Shown here piece after piece: positions 43,405 to 58,419 of a stretch of DNA of 64,000 bases. Each line of letters begins with the position of its first letter. Position 1 is the stretch's first letter. The notes below the pieces were generated by a model. It ran no database searches and had not been told where the DNA came from. It was given only the letters and a program-made list of their open reading frames with translations. Position numbers and translations under genes: made by a program. Location of the stretch: positions 124,001 to 188,000 of the forward strand of contig BSDZ01000011.1 of the NCBI GenBank assembly GCA_030268105.1. The letters run 5' to 3'. This stretch comes from Volvox africanus (taxonomy: Eukaryota > Chlorophyta > Chlorophyceae > Chlamydomonadales > Volvocaceae).

Positions 43405-45143
43405 ACTGACAAGACTGTCGAAGCTCCCAAACCAACGATTTGATTGCATTTGCATAGTTGTGAGAACTAAATAATGGTTCAATGTATATGATTTGTTCGG
43501 GCAATCGTTCAATCCCAACCGTAATTGTTTTGCTATTGCTTCATAAACGCGTGAGTGCAGCGGTTGACCAAGGAATCGGGGAGGTCGAACTTATCAAAGT
43601 CCACATCTACCAGCAGGCACCTAGAATACACACATTTAAAGTCCGTTGCTGCAACTTGCATGGTATGAAAGGTTACAACGTATCCCAAATTTCTCGTTTC
43701 TACCTTTCCAACATCCTGTTCCTGTCCTCTCGTGCGACTTAAAGACGTGCGTCTTGACGACCGCCTGGGCCGCCCCAACGTCCGCCTCCCACTTAATTCA
43801 AAGTATGGCATCTGCGTGTGTATCAGGCCTTGGAGCATGCTCTTTCACGCTTCGATGCCTTTGACTTTCCTTCAAAAAGACTTATTATCGAACACGTTTC
43901 ACTGGAAGAACGAGCTATGGGTAGCCGGAGATGAACCGTTCAAATAAATGCATGTTGGGCATTAGACTACGTGTGTATAGGGCCGGATGGCCGTGTCTAT
44001 TTATACATTGATCAGGACGTATTCACATACGGCTGGTAGAGGATGCCACGGCATGGGAACAGTGACATCCACGACAGTGTACGCCTGATGGCTGGTGCGT
44101 GCTCGTGCCTTCATGCACATCTAATTTGTGGATGGGCTGCGGGCTGAACGTGTGTGTATGTTTGTGTATGATACGTTCACGTTCACTGTTTGGAAACTAG
44201 TTTGATAAGCCCCACCCCGCCGTTGGTATGGGCTATGGGTATGTGTTTATACCCCTTCACGTGATATATTGATGACGAGCATGTGAACCATGCAGCTGTG
44301 TTGACTGCATTACCGAGCTACTAAAGCTGTGTAAACATCTTGCCGTCTCCATTAATTGTGTAGGCGTGTACTCAGACAGGAAGGGCGCAGAAAACTGAAA
44401 CATAATGACATCTTGTCACACTGTAGGGGCTACGCAGCAAATATGGAATTATTGACGAGGGTCTGAGCTCAGGGTGTGCGTGGTTAAGAAAGTTACATGA
44501 AACACAAACAGAATTGTGGAAGTACCAATCACGATATAGTACAAAACATAGGTATCAGAGTCTGCCCAATTAAGGGTGGTATCGAAAGACACCGAATATG
44601 AAGTCAAAGCCCCATATATATGTTTCGTTCCAGGGACAGACAAAGTGTCCAAGGAAGCTCCCAAGGATCCTGGATCGCGTGTTTCTGGGGTCGTAACCCT
44701 CCATGTGGTGGGGTTTCTTTACCTCGCACCCATTACTCCTCAATTGCACAAACAGGGACAATCAAGACGTCCCGGCCAAAGCCACTCCGGCGGCTAAGGC
44801 CCCCCCTTTGTCCCAGCCAAAGCCGCTCCGGCGGCTTAAGCCCACTTCTTTTTGCCACTCGTTACACAAGCAAAGGACAACACGTCCCAGCCACAGCCGC
44901 CCTGGAGGCAGAGCCCCCGACCAGTCCACACCAGGGCATTAAATCTGCGTGGAAAGGGTTTGTTAGTCAGTAAGGACATGTCTGATTACTATCGTAAGAA
45001 CTGAGCAACACAATAAAACAGGCAGGCCGAGTCCCACACTTACCTTCTGATGACTAACATAAAGCCCTGATAAGATGCATGCAATCCCCCCTTTGTTTCC
45101 CTTGCTCCACCCCTCGCTCGTCATATGCCTTCGGCATGCGCAT

Positions 45144-46124
45144 CTAGTTGTTGTTCTCAAGTCTGCTATATGCGACTTGCAAGTGTTCGAAGGCTTTGAA
45201 GGCCAACGCCCTGTGTTGCCCACCGAGCAGGTGACGGTGTGGGTTCACCTGCCACCTGAGCCTGTCGTACACAGCCTTCCGTCCCTGGGTTTTGAACTTC
45301 TCTGGAGCAAGCTGGAAGATGAGACGGTCGCCAAGTGCCTCATCTTCCAGTTTGCTAAATGTGATCACCCACTCAACCACATCCGCATTTGTAAGCCCCT
45401 CAGTGGGTATGACGACATGGCTCACGTGGCGCAACCCGTTACCTGCACTTTGGGTATCCCCGCTTTCAGCCACGTCCCTCTCGTGGCACACCACGTTATG
45501 CGCACTTTGGGTATCTCCGCTTTCCGCCATGTGCCTCTCGTGGCACACCACGTTATCCGCACTTTGGGTATCTCCGCTTTCGGCCACGACCCTCTCGTGG
45601 CACACCACGTTCTCCGCACTTTGGGTATCTCCGCTTTCGGCCACGTCCCTCTCGTGGCACACCACATTATCCGCATTTTGGGTATCTCCGCTTTCGGCCA
45701 CGTGCCTCTCGTGGCACACTACGTTATCTGCACTTTGGGTATCTCCGCTTTCAGCCACGTCCCTCTCGTGGCACACCACATTATCCACACTTTGGGTATC
45801 TCCGCTTTCAGCCACGTGCCTCTCGTAGTTAACCTCTTTGGTATCACTCTCATTATTGCCGATATGGACCACTGGCACCTCGTGGTCGATTTTGCTCTTG
45901 ATGCTCTGCGCATCCTGGTGTTGGAACACAGACACCTCATAGTCAAACCCATTACTTTTGGTCCCATTTTTCCAGGGCTGAACTTCATGGTCAGGCTCAC
46001 TGACGTCTGCCTCGTTGGGTATCTCCATAGGAACGACTGTCTGAGAACCCATAATCCAGCCAGATATTTGCTGCATGGACGGCAACCTAAGTTGCCAGCA
46101 CAGCACCTTCGGCTGCAGATGCAC
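45144..46124 (-). CDS. 19-residue-repeat protein, array unit 2 (7 repeats)
   Basis: As array unit 1. One repeat reads ERVVAESGD, and the second C-terminal position of one unit is TQSVDN. Confidence 0.52.
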   Translation of the reverse strand: MHLQPKVLCWQLRLPSMQQISGWIMGSQTVVPMEIPNEADVSEPDHEVQPWKNGTKSNGFDYEVSVFQHQDAQSIKSKIDHEVPVVHIGNNESDTKEVNYERHVAESGDTQSVDNVVCHERDVAESGDTQSADNVVCHERHVAESGDTQNADNVVCHERDVAESGDTQSAENVVCHERVVAESGDTQSADNVVCHERHMAESGDTQSAHNVVCHERDVAESGDTQSAGNGLRHVSHVVIPTEGLTNADVVEWVITFSKLEDEALGDRLIFQLAPEKFKTQGRKAVYDRLRWQVNPHRHLLGGQHRALAFKAFEHLQVAYSRLENNN

Positions 46125-49100
46125 CGCGGTCGAAGAGAGAAATATGGTCCTGCGGCAATGGGCGAAAAATTAATTTTCTGTGACTTAAAATGCTTCAGGC
46201 TTTGACCTTGACCGTGAGGCGGCGGCGGCATCCCAATCACATACAGCTACAACGCAAGGAAAGCTGCCCATATAGTTAATTTTTAATTAAGCTTAGCAAA
46301 GGCATCGGTGGGATCAGCCACGAAAATTGGAAAAGGTTCGAGCGTACCTTGGGTAGAAGACCTGGAAGCATGTCCGCGCCAGGTAGAAGATTCCACTGAG
46401 CATGGCTTTTAGGACGGGCCTAGTGACACAGCTCATGGTATCCGAATCCACGCAAACAAGCAAGCCTATCCAAAGACCAGGTGTGCTTGCAGCTTAAGGC
46501 TGCGGTGTGCGTATGTTGAAAGTCAGGTTCGATAGAGATAGAGTGTGCAGAGCAGGTAGCAGTAAACAACGTTGCATTTAAAACGCTGTAGTGAGAAAAT
46601 GCGCACTGAACGGCCTAAGTAGCAAAAGTTTGATGAAAGTACGGCGGAGAGTGTACCTGCCCTGCCAGGGGCTTCTTTACATCCGTGAGAAATTTTGAGG
46701 TATTACGTTGCTTACGGAAAGCTTCCAATCAATCCACGGTCATGATGGCACAGGGAAGTTATGTGCATTCAGTACTAAGCTGGAATCACGGCCAGTAGCA
46801 TCTGAGGACGACGCGAAGTTGAACCTCTTTTTAATAACTGAAACGTGGGAATGACAGTGTCTATTACTGCATCTGAAAAGGGCAAACCACCTCCTTGCTT
46901 TCTGAGAACCACAATTCCGAAGCAAACTTGATACGAAGTCGCACATGTACATGGAAGTATATGAACTATAATCACATTATTGTAGACATAATACAGGACA
47001 CAGAATAGAATACACATATGTTTTGTAGGTTCCTTTGGAGGGCTTAGGGTTACTGCCCCGGGGAAGAACACTGCTTGCCAATACATACTGCCTTCCGCGC
47101 ATGCATGGCGCCGGCATGATGCTCGATGTAAATTACATAACTCCAACACGATGAACACCCGGGATAGATCTCGCTCAGAACCTCGCTCTGGCAACCAGTC
47201 ATCTTCGCAATGCCCACCCGTTCGTTGGAGCTTTGCGCCCCACCCTAGCTGAGACCTGTTATGGCTTCGTCCAACACCTCCGTCTACTGCCTCCCCTTGG
47301 TCCGTAGCCCTTCTGCCCGGTCGCCCGACAACTGCCGCACCCATTCACACCATCCCCGCACATGCAGTCCGTCTGGCGAGCTAAATAACGCATGATAGAT
47401 TGGGGCAGAACAAATTCACCACGCAACCAAATTTTGGCACGAAACAATCCAACAAACACGACGTGTTTTTTGTCCCGAGACACTCTGATTATGACTCCAG
47501 GGGGACACGTTGTGCTTAGGGCCTAGCAAGAGTTCGTTGAGGGTAGCTCCGGGCAAAAAGAGACATGTATGGCTCCAGGGAACCACGTGAAACTTGATGA
47601 ACAAACGAGGCTTACTGGGCCATATCGTGACCCCCCTTAAATCACTGCTGGGACACTCCCAATGGCACGGACCTAGGGAGCTTTCGTTTATTTGCATGGA
47701 AATCAATAAATGGCTGCGTACCCTCCTTCCACCAAATCCAATCCAGATCACGCACAGTATTATCAATGCCGCCCCTTGGGAGAATACATGATCCCCAGCT
47801 TAGCATGTGTACTCGGGTAACGGGGATAGTAGAAAGCAAAGCGGTACTGCTAGCTATTGAACAGCTCATTATGCATATAGCCATATCACCCATGAAGCAG
47901 TGACATTGATACCCGGCGTCCACGAAAACCCACTAAGCCTCCATCCGCACACTTGCGCAGCCGAAGCTAGCACAAGTTGACAGCAAGCCGAGTGAAATTT
48001 CGACCCGCACAGACAGGCCAGCCCTTGAGGCCAAGCGCGCCAATCACCACATGAGCAGATGCATAAAGCCGCGCAAACTCAGATATCGCCAGAACCCCAG
48101 CCGGGTGCGCTCACCATGCAGCGATAACTCCATTTCCCCCGTTCACCACCGCACAACGCATGCATGCACATGCCCCTTCCTGTCAGGACCCACCGCAACA
48201 CAGTGGATTGACCTACTGCCCGTGCAAGCGCATTTCTCTAAAGACAGCCCTGTGTTCGGACTGCACTACAGCTTGTAGGGCGCGCCTGGCGACTGCTGCT
48301 GGGCGGGAGGGCTGTACCAGCTCCAGATATCTGGTGACTGCTGCTGAACCAGCCCTAGCTATCTGGTGACATGTACTTGGTGACCTGCGACGGACGCGCC
48401 AGTATAGGGACGGAAAGGCTGTGTTGAGCAGCAGTGAGGTCGCAAGCGGATCCTTACAATACCAAAGACATAGTGACTGTCCATGAAGGTAAAATGTAGC
48501 TCCGGCGGAGTGTGCCAGCACGGGACTGGAGCATCTGGGTTGTATGTTGGACAAGCTGGATAGGGGTACAGGCTACACCGCGCGCAGCTGGGCTAGGGTA
48601 TTTAGACGGAAACGTGGCGGGCAGGTGATAGCGACATGCGGAATAAGGGCAGAGCAGCGGCCGCGTTGAAATTTGCACTAGCAGGCTCGCTTTGCAGATG
48701 CTTGTTTACATCCGCGCACATGCAGCCGTTTTGCCTTTGCTTGCCTCACGTGATCCCTGACTTACTTACCCTTACAACAAAGGTCCATCCCTCCGCACCT
48801 TAATCAGAGATCCCAGGTCCCGTACCTGTGGGCTCGCCACTCTCCAAGGCTGTGCGTCCCTCGCTCATAACTTGGACAGGCGCTGTGTTGGTGAGGGCCT
48901 CGCTCGAGCAAGTCTCCGCAAAAAGTGAAGAAAATAGAAATCCCCTCAACAGTCTAGGACACGACCTCGCCACCAGCTTCTTGATTTCGGATCCAAGTTG
49001 CAAAATGCCACCGACACGCCTGATGCGTGGCTTTGAAGCGGTTGCGGCTTACCAATGGGAGAATAAGGTGCTAACTGGCGACAAATTCAAGGTTGGAGAG

Positions 49101-51781
49101 AGAGAAAAAGAGGGAGAAGAAGAGAGTGGGGATAAGGCAGCTGGGCGGAGGGCGGGTGTGGGAGGGGGCAGGGCGGGGATTCAGCTTGGACGAGGGCTTG
49201 TTCGTTCGTTCTAGGGGTGCAAGCGCCATACCTTCGACCTAATAAGCAGCACCATACGAAGCACTGTTCTCTGTACGAAAATGCTTTGCTCGCCAGCCAG
49301 CTTGACCGGCCCCTGCATGCCGCATCATCTGCATAGGCTGTCTTTGGCATCGTCGACAAGAATACCACCAAAGCTGCGAATTTAAATTCAACAGGGCGAC
49401 GGCCGCTGTTGGAATTCCACAAACTCCGCCCAGGGTCTTCAGACTTCTGGAGTGCGGCGATCACAAAAAGGTACGTCAGCGCGCTTACGCATGTACACAT
49501 GGACGGACCCAGAGGTCCCTGTTCGGACCCCTGCACGGACTCGACAACTTGGTACCTGCCAAGGTGCTGCTTACGGTTGCGTGGCTGACATACGCATTTC
49601 ATTTGTACAAGGCCTACGGGCAGGCAAAGAAACCGCGTTGCCACCCTGCGCAGTACCTCGGTGGCGTTGGTTTCCATAAAAACATTATCAGCAGCTGTTG
49701 CTTCTATACGTGCTCGTATTGATTGCTGTGTGATATGTATGTACCAGTTCAACAATTCAAGAACCCTATCTAGCATTCACTACTGCAACGTAAAGTTCTC
49801 TCGATATGATGAAATGTTTTAAGATCATAAGACGGTTGGTCGGTCATGTATCAAGGCCTACCGCGTCTGACTTTCTGCAATGGCAACTATGGAAACGCCT
49901 GGAAGTTGCACACAAATTCTTAATTCAGGGAAGTAAGGAAAATAAGTTCGAGACAAAGAGGCAAATAAAATTGTTCGATGCTCTTACGAGCAAGCCCATC
50001 GGTGAAGCTGTCACGTCGAGAAGCGCGATGGATCAACGGTGAACTGACAAGACTGTCGAAGCTCCCAAACCAACGATTTGATTGCATTTGCATAGTTGTG
50101 AGAACTAAATAATGGTTCAATGTATATGATTTGTTCGGGCAATCGTTCAATCCCAACCGTAATTGTTTTGCTATTGCTTCATAAACGCGTGAGTGCAGCG
50201 GTTGACCAAGGAATCGGGGAGGTCGAACTTATCAAAGTCCACATCTACCAGCAGGCACCTAGAATACACACATTTAAAGTCCGTTGCTGCAACTTGCATG
50301 GTATGAAAGGTTACAACGTATCCCAAATTTCTCGTTTCTACCTTTCCAACATCCTGTTCCTGTCCTCTCGTGCGACTTAAAGACGTGCGTCTTGACGACC
50401 GCCTGGGCCGCCCCAACGTCCGCCTCCCACTTAATTCAAAGTATGGCATCTGCGTGTGTATCAGGCCTTGGAGCATGCTCTTTCACGCTTCGATGCCTTT
50501 GACTTTCCTTCAAAAAGACTTATTATCGAACACGTTTCACTGGAAGAACGAGCTATGGGTAGCCGGAGATGAACCGTTCAAATAAATGCATGTTGGGCAT
50601 TAGACTACGTGTGTATAGGGCCGGATGGCCGTGTCTATTTATACATTGATCAGGACGTATTCACATACGGCTGGTAGAGGATGCCACGGCATGGGAACAG
50701 TGACATCCACGACAGTGTACGCCTGATGGCTGGTGCGTGCTCGTGCCTTCATGCACATCTAATTTGTGGATGGGCTGCGGGCTGAACGTGTGTGTATGTT
50801 TGTGTATGATACGTTCACGTTCACTGTTTGGAAACTAGTTTGATAAGCCCCACCCCGCCGTTGGTATGGGCTATGGGTATGTGTTTATACCCCTTCACGT
50901 GATATATTGATGACGAGCATGTGAACCATGCAGCTGTGTTGACTGCATTACCGAGCTACTAAAGCTGTGTAAACATCTTGCCGTCTCCATTAATTGTGTA
51001 GGCGTGTACTCAGACAGGAAGGGCGCAGAAAACTGAAACATAATGACATCTTGTCACACTGTAGGGGCTACGCAGCAAATATGGAATTATTGACGAGGGT
51101 CTGAGCTCAGGGTGTGCGTGGTTAAGAAAGTTACATGAAACACAAACAGAATTGTGGAAGTACCAATCACGATATAGTACAAAACATAGGTATCAGAGTC
51201 TGCCCAATTAAGGGTGGTATCGAAAGACACCGAATATGAAGTCAAAGCCCCATATATATGTTTCGTTCCAGGGACAGACAAAGTGTCCAAGGAAGCTCCC
51301 AAGGATCCTGGATCGCGTGTTTCTGGGGTCGTAACCCTCCATGTGGTGGGGTTTCTTTACCTCGCACCCATTACTCCTCAATTGCACAAACAGGGACAAT
51401 CAAGACGTCCCGGCCAAAGCCACTCCGGCGGCTAAGGCCCCCCCTTTGTCCCAGCCAAAGCCGCTCCGGCGGCTTAAGCCCACTTCTTTTTGCCACTCGT
51501 TACACAAGCAAAGGACAACACGTCCCAGCCACAGCCGCCCTGGAGGCAGAGCCCCCGACCAGTCCACACCAGGGCATTAAATCTGCGTGGAAAGGGTTTG
51601 TTAGTCAGTAAGGACATGTCTAATTATTATCGTAAGAACTGAGCGACACAATGAAACAGGCAGGCCAAGTCCCACACTTACCTTCTGATGACTAACATAA
51701 AGCCCTGATAAGATGCATGCAATCCCCCCTTTGTTTCCCTTGCTCCACCCCTCGCTCGTCATATGCCTTCGGCATGCGCAT

Positions 51782-52762
51782 CTAGTTGTTGTTCTCAAGT
51801 CTGCTATATGCGACTTGCAAGTGTTCGAAGGCTTTGAAGGCCAACGCCCTGTGTTGCCCACCGAGCAGGTGACGGTGTGGGTTCACCTGCCACCTGAGCC
51901 TGTCGTACACAGCCTTCCGTCCCTGGGTTTTGAACTTCTCTGGAGCAAGCTGGAAGATGAGACGGTCGCCAAGTGCCTCATCTTCCAGTTTGCTAAATGT
52001 GATCACCCACTCAACCACATCCGCATTTGTAAGCCCCTCAGTGGGTATGACGACATGGCTCACGTGGCGCAACCCGTTACCTGCACTTTGGGTATCCCCG
52101 CTTTCAGCCACGTCCCTCTCGTGGCACACCACGTTATGCGCACTTTGGGTATCTCCGCTTTCCGCCATGTGCCTCTCGTGGCACACCACGTTATCCGCAC
52201 TTTGGGTATCTCCGCTTTCGGCCACGACCCTCTCGTGGCACACCACGTTCTCCGCACTTTGGGTATCTCCGCTTTCGGCCACGTCCCTCTCGTGGCACAC
52301 CACATTATCCGCATTTTGGGTATCTCCGCTTTCGGCCACGTGCCTCTCGTGGCACACTACGTTATCTGCACTTTGGGTATCTCCGCTTTCAGCCACGTCC
52401 CTCTCGTGGCACACCACATTATCCACACTTTGGGTATCTCCGCTTTCAGCCACGTGCCTCTCGTAGTTAACCTCTTTGGTATCACTCTCATTATTGCCGA
52501 TATGGACCACTGGCACCTCGTGGTCGATTTTGCTCTTGATGCTCTGCGCATCCTGGTGTTGGAACACAGACACCTCATAGTCAAACCCATTACTTTTGGT
52601 CCCATTTTTCCAGGGCTGAACTTCATGGTCAGGCTCACTGACGTCTGCCTCGTTGGGTATCTCCATAGGAACGACTGTCTGAGAACCCATAATCCAGCCA
52701 GATATTTGCTGCATGGACGGCAACCTAAGTTGCCAGCACAGCACCTTCGGCTGCAGATGCAC
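51782..52762 (-). CDS. 19-residue-repeat protein, array unit 3 (7 repeats)
   Basis: Same variants as unit 2 (ERVVAESGD, TQSVDN). Just downstream, at 51622-51667, lies a patch matching copy 0 rather than the neighbouring units. Confidence 0.52.
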   Translation of the reverse strand: MHLQPKVLCWQLRLPSMQQISGWIMGSQTVVPMEIPNEADVSEPDHEVQPWKNGTKSNGFDYEVSVFQHQDAQSIKSKIDHEVPVVHIGNNESDTKEVNYERHVAESGDTQSVDNVVCHERDVAESGDTQSADNVVCHERHVAESGDTQNADNVVCHERDVAESGDTQSAENVVCHERVVAESGDTQSADNVVCHERHMAESGDTQSAHNVVCHERDVAESGDTQSAGNGLRHVSHVVIPTEGLTNADVVEWVITFSKLEDEALGDRLIFQLAPEKFKTQGRKAVYDRLRWQVNPHRHLLGGQHRALAFKAFEHLQVAYSRLENNN

Positions 52763-55700
52763 CGCGGTCGAAGAGAGAAATATGGTCCTGCGGCAATGGG
52801 CGAAAAATTAATTTTCTGTGACTTAAAATGCTTCAGGCTTTGACCTTGACCGTGAGGCGGCGGCGGCATCCCAATCACATACAGCTACAACGCAAGGAAA
52901 GCTGCCCATATAGTTAATTTTTAATTAAGCTTAGCAAAGGCATCGGTGGGATCAGCCACGAAAATTGGAAAAGGTTCGAGCGTACCTTGGGTAGAAGACC
53001 TGGAAGCATGTCCGCGCCAGGTAGAAGATTCCACTGAGCATGGCTTTTAGGACGGGCCTAGTGACACAGCTCATGGTATCCGAATCCACGCAAACAAGCA
53101 AGCCTATCCAAAGACCAGGTGTGCTTGCAGCTTAAGGCTGCGGTGTGCGTATGTTGAAAGTCAGGTTCGATAGAGATAGAGTGTGCAGAGCAGGTAGCAG
53201 TAAACAACGTTGCATTTAAAACGCTGTAGTGAGAAAATGCGCACTGAACGGCCTAAGTAGCAAAAGTTTGATGAAAGTACGGCGGAGAGTGTACCTGCCC
53301 TGCCAGGGGCTTCTTTACATCCGTGAGAAATTTTGAGGTATTACGTTGCTTACGGAAAGCTTCCAATCAATCCACGGTCATGATGGCACAGGGAAGTTAT
53401 GTGCATTCAGTACTAAGCTGGAATCACGGCCAGTAGCATCTGAGGACGACGCGAAGTTGAACCTCTTTTTAATAACTGAAACGTGGGAATGACAGTGTCT
53501 ATTACTGCATCTGAAAAGGGCAAACCACCTCCTTGCTTTCTGAGAACCACAATTCCGAAGCAAACTTGATACGAAGTCGCACATGTACATGGAAGTATAT
53601 GAACTATAATCACATTATTGTAGACATAATACAGGACACAGAATAGAATACACATATGTTTTGTAGGTTCCTTTGGAGGGCTTAGGGTTACTGCCCCGGG
53701 GAAGAACACTGCTTGCCAATACATACTGCCTTCCGCGCATGCATGGCGCCGGCATGATGCTCGATGTAAATTACATAACTCCAACACGATGAACACCCGG
53801 GATAGATCTCGCTCAGAACCTCGCTCTGGCAACCAGTCACCTTCGCAATGCCCACCCGTTCGTTGGAGCTTTGCGCCCCACCCTAGCTGAGACCTGTTAT
53901 GGCTTCGTCCAACACCTCCGTCTACTGCCTCCCCTTGGTCCGTAGCCCTTCTGCCCGGTCGCCCGACAACTGCCGCACCCATTCACACCATCCCCGCACA
54001 TGCAGTCCGTCTGGCGAGCTAAATAACGCATGATAGATTGGGGCAGAACAAATTCACCACGCAACCAAATTTTGGCACGAAACAATCCAACAAACACGAC
54101 GTGTTTTTTGTCCCGAGACACTCTGATTATGACTCCAGGGGGACACGTTGTGCTTAGGGCCTAGCAAGAGTTCGTTGAGGGTAGCTCCGGGCAAAAAGAG
54201 ACATGTATGGCTCCAGGGAACCACGTGAAACTTGATGAACAAACGAGGCTTACTGGGCCATATCGTGACCCCCCTTAAATCACTGCTGGGACACTCCCAA
54301 TGGCACGGACCTAGGGAGCTTTCGTTTATTTGCATGGAAATCAATAAATGGCTGCGTACCCTCCTTCCACCAAATCCAATCCAGATCACGCACAGTATTA
54401 TCAATGCCGCCCCTTGGGAGAATACATGATCCCCAGCTTAGCATGTGTACTCGGGTAACGGGGATAGTAGAAAGCAAAGCGGTACTGCTAGCTATTGAAC
54501 AGCTCATTATGCATATAGCCATATCACCCATGAAGCAGTGACATTGATACCCGGCGTCCACGAAAACCCACTAAGCCTCCATCCGCACACTTGCGCAGCC
54601 GAAGCTAGCACAAGTTGACAGCAAGCCGAGTGAAATTTCGACCCGCACAGACAGGCCAGCCCTTGAGGCCAAGCGCGCCAATCACCACATGAGCAGATGC
54701 ATAAAGCCGCGCAAACTCAGATATCGCCAGAACCCCAGCCGGGTGCGCTCACCATGCAGCGATAACTCCATTTCCCCCGTTCACCACCGCACAACGCATG
54801 CATGCACATGCCCCTTCCTGTCAGGACCCACCGCAACACAGTGGATTGACCTACTGCCCGTGCAAGCGCATTTCTCTAAAGACAGCCCTGTGTTCGGACT
54901 GCACTACAGCTTGTAGGGCGCGCCTGGCGACTGCTGCTGGGCGGGAGGGCTGTACCAGCTCCAGATATCTGGTGACTGCTGCTGAACCAGCCCTAGCTAT
55001 CTGGTGACATGTACTTGGTGACCTGCGACGGACGCGCCAGTATAGGGACGGAAAGGCTGTGTTGAGCAGCAGTGAGGTCGCAAGCGGATCCTTACAATAC
55101 CAAAGACATAGTGACTGTCCATGAAGGTAAAATGTAGCTCCGGCGGAGTGTGCCAGCACGGGACTGGAGCATCTGGGTTGTATGTTGGACAAGCTGGATA
55201 GGGGTACAGGCTACACCGCGCGCAGCTGGGCTAGGGTATTTAGACGGAAACGTGGCGGGCAGGTGATAGCGACATGCGGAATAAGGGCAGAGCAGCGGCC
55301 GCGTTGAAATTTGCACTAGCAGGCTCGCTTTGCAGATGCTTGTTTACATCCGCGCACATGCAGCCGTTTTGCCTTTGCTTGCCTCACGTGATCCCTGACT
55401 TACTTACCCTTACAACAAAGGTCCATCCCTCCGCACCTTAATCAGAGATCCCAGGTCCCGTACCTGTGGGCTCGCCACTCTCCAAGGCTGTGCGTCCCTC
55501 GCTCATAACTTGGACAGGCGCTGTGTTGGTGAGGGCCTCGCTCGAGCAAGTCTCCGCAAAAAGTGAAGAAAATAGAAATCCCCTCAACAGTCTAGGACAC
55601 GACCTCGCCACCAGCTTCTTGATTTCGGATCCAAGTTGCAAAATGCCACCGACACGCCTGATGCGTGGCTTTGAAGCGGTTGCGGCTTACCAATGGGAGA

Positions 55701-58419
55701 ATAAGGTGCTAACTGGCGACAAATTCAAGGTTGGAGAGAGAGAAAAAGAGGGAGAAGAAGAGAGTGGGGATAAGGCAGCTGGGCGGAAGGCGGGTGTGGG
55801 AGGGGGCAGGGCGGGGATTCAGCTTGGACGAGGGCTTGTTCGTTCGTTCTAGGGGTGCAAGCGCCATACCTTCGACCTAATAAGCAGCACCATACGAAGC
55901 ACTGTTCTCTGTACGAAAATGCTTTGCTCGCCAGCCAGCTTGACCGGCCCCTGCATGCCGCATCATCTGCATAGGCTGTCTTTGGCATCGTCGACAAGAA
56001 TACCACCAAAGCTGCGAATTTAAATTCAACAGGGCGACGGCCGCTGTTGGAATTCCACAAACTCCGCCCAGGGTCTTCAGACTTCTGGAGTGCGGCGATC
56101 ACAAAAAGGTACGTCAGCGCGCTTACGCATGTACACATGGACGGACCCAGAGGTCCCTGTTCGGACCCCTGCACGGACTCGACAACTTGGTACCTGCCAA
56201 GGTGCTGCTTACGGTTGCGTGGCTGACATACGCATTTCATTTGTACAAGGCCTACGGGCAGGCAAAGAAACCGCGTTGCCACCCTGCGCAGTACCTCGGT
56301 GGCGTTGGTTTCCATAAAAACATTATCAGCAGCTGTTGCTTCTATACGTGCTCGTATTGATTGCTGTGTGATATGTATGTACCAGTTCAACAATTCAAGA
56401 ACCCTATCTAGCATTCACTACTGCAACGTAAAGTTCTCTCGATATGATGAAATGTTTTAAGATCATAAGACGGTTGGTCGGTCATGTATCAAGGCCTACC
56501 GCGTCTGACTTTCTGCAATGGCAACTATGGAAACGCCTGGAAGTTGCACACAAATTCTTAATTCAGGGAAGTAAGGAAAATAAGTTCGAGACAAAGAGGC
56601 AAATAAAATTGTTCGATGCTCTTACGAGCAAGCCCATCGGTGAAGCTGTCACGTCGAGAAGCGCGATGGATCAACGGTGAACTGACAAGACTGTCGAAGC
56701 TCCCAAACCAACGATTTGATTGCATTTGCATAGTTGTGAGAACTAAATAATGGTTCAATGTATATGATTTGTTCGGGCAATCGTTCAATCCCAACCGTAA
56801 TTGTTTTGCTATTGCTTCATAAACGCGTGAGTGCAGCGGTTGACCAAGGAATCGGGGAGGTCGAACTTATCAAAGTCCACATCTACCAGCAGGCACCTAG
56901 AATACACACATTTAAAGTCCGTTGCTGCAACTTGCATGGTATGAAAGGTTACAACGTATCCCAAATTTCTCGTTTCTACCTTTCCAACATCCTGTTCCTG
57001 TCCTCTCGTGCGACTTAAAGACGTGCGTCTTGACGACCGCCTGGGCCGCCCCAACGTCCGCCTCCCACTTAATTCAAAGTATGGCATCTGCGTGTGTATC
57101 AGGCCTTGGAGCATGCTCTTTCACGCTTCGATGCCTTTGACTTTCCTTCAAAAAGACTTATTATCGAACACGTTTCACTGGAAGAACGAGCTATGGGTAG
57201 CCGGAGATGAACCGTTCAAATAAATGCATGTTGGGCATTAGACTACGTGTGTATAGGGCCGGATGGCCGTGTCTATTTATACATTGATCAGGACGTATTC
57301 ACATACGGCTGGTAGAGGATGCCACGGCATGGGAACAGTGACATCCACGACAGTGTACGCCTGATGGCTGGTGCGTGCTCGTGCCTTCATGCACATCTAA
57401 TTTGTGGATGGGCTGCGGGCTGAACGTGTGTGTATGTTTGTGTATGATACGTTCACGTTCACTGTTTGAAAACTAGTTTGATAAGCCCCACCCCGCCGTT
57501 GGTATGGGCTATGGGTATGTGTTTATACCCCTTCACGTGATATATTGATGACGAGCATGTGAACCATGCAGCTGTGTTGACTGCATTACCGAGCTACTAA
57601 AGCTGTGTAAACATCTTGCCGTCTCCATTAATTGTGTAGGCGTGTACTCAGACAGGAAGGGCGCAGAAAACTGAAACATAATGACATCTTGTCACACTGT
57701 AGGGGCTACGCAGCAAATATGGAATTATTGACGAGGGTCTGAGCTCAGGGTGTGCGTGGTTAAGAAAGTTACATGAAACACAAACAGAATTGTGGAAGTA
57801 CCAATCACGATATAGTACAAAACATAGGTATCAGAGTCTGCCCAATTAAGGGTGGTATCGAAAGACACCGAATATGAAGTCAAAGCCCCATATATATGTT
57901 TCGTTCCAGGGACAGACAAAGTGTCCAAGGAAGCTCCCAAGGATCCTGGATCGCGTGTTTCTGGGGTCGTAACCCTCCATGTGGTGGGGTTTCTTTACCT
58001 CGCACCCATTACTCCTCAATTGCACAAACAGGGACAATCAAGACGTCCCGGCCAAAGCCACTCCGGCGGCTAAGGCCCCCCCTTTGTCCCAGCCAAAGCC
58101 GCTCCGGCGGCTTAAGCCCACTTCTTTTTGCCACTCGTTACACAAGCAAAGGACAACACGTCCCAGCCACAGCCGCCCTGGAGGCAGAGCCCCCGACCAG
58201 TCCACACCAGGGCATTAAATCTGCGTGGAAAGGGTTTGTTAGTCAGTAAGGACATGTCTGATTACTATCGTAAGAACTGAGCAACACAATAAAACAGGCA
58301 GGCCGAGTCCCACACTTACCTTCTGATGACTAACATAAAGCCCTGATAAGATGCATGCAATCCCCCCTTTGTTTCCCTTGCTCCACCCCTCGCTCGTCAT
58401 ATGCCTTCGGCATGCGCAT

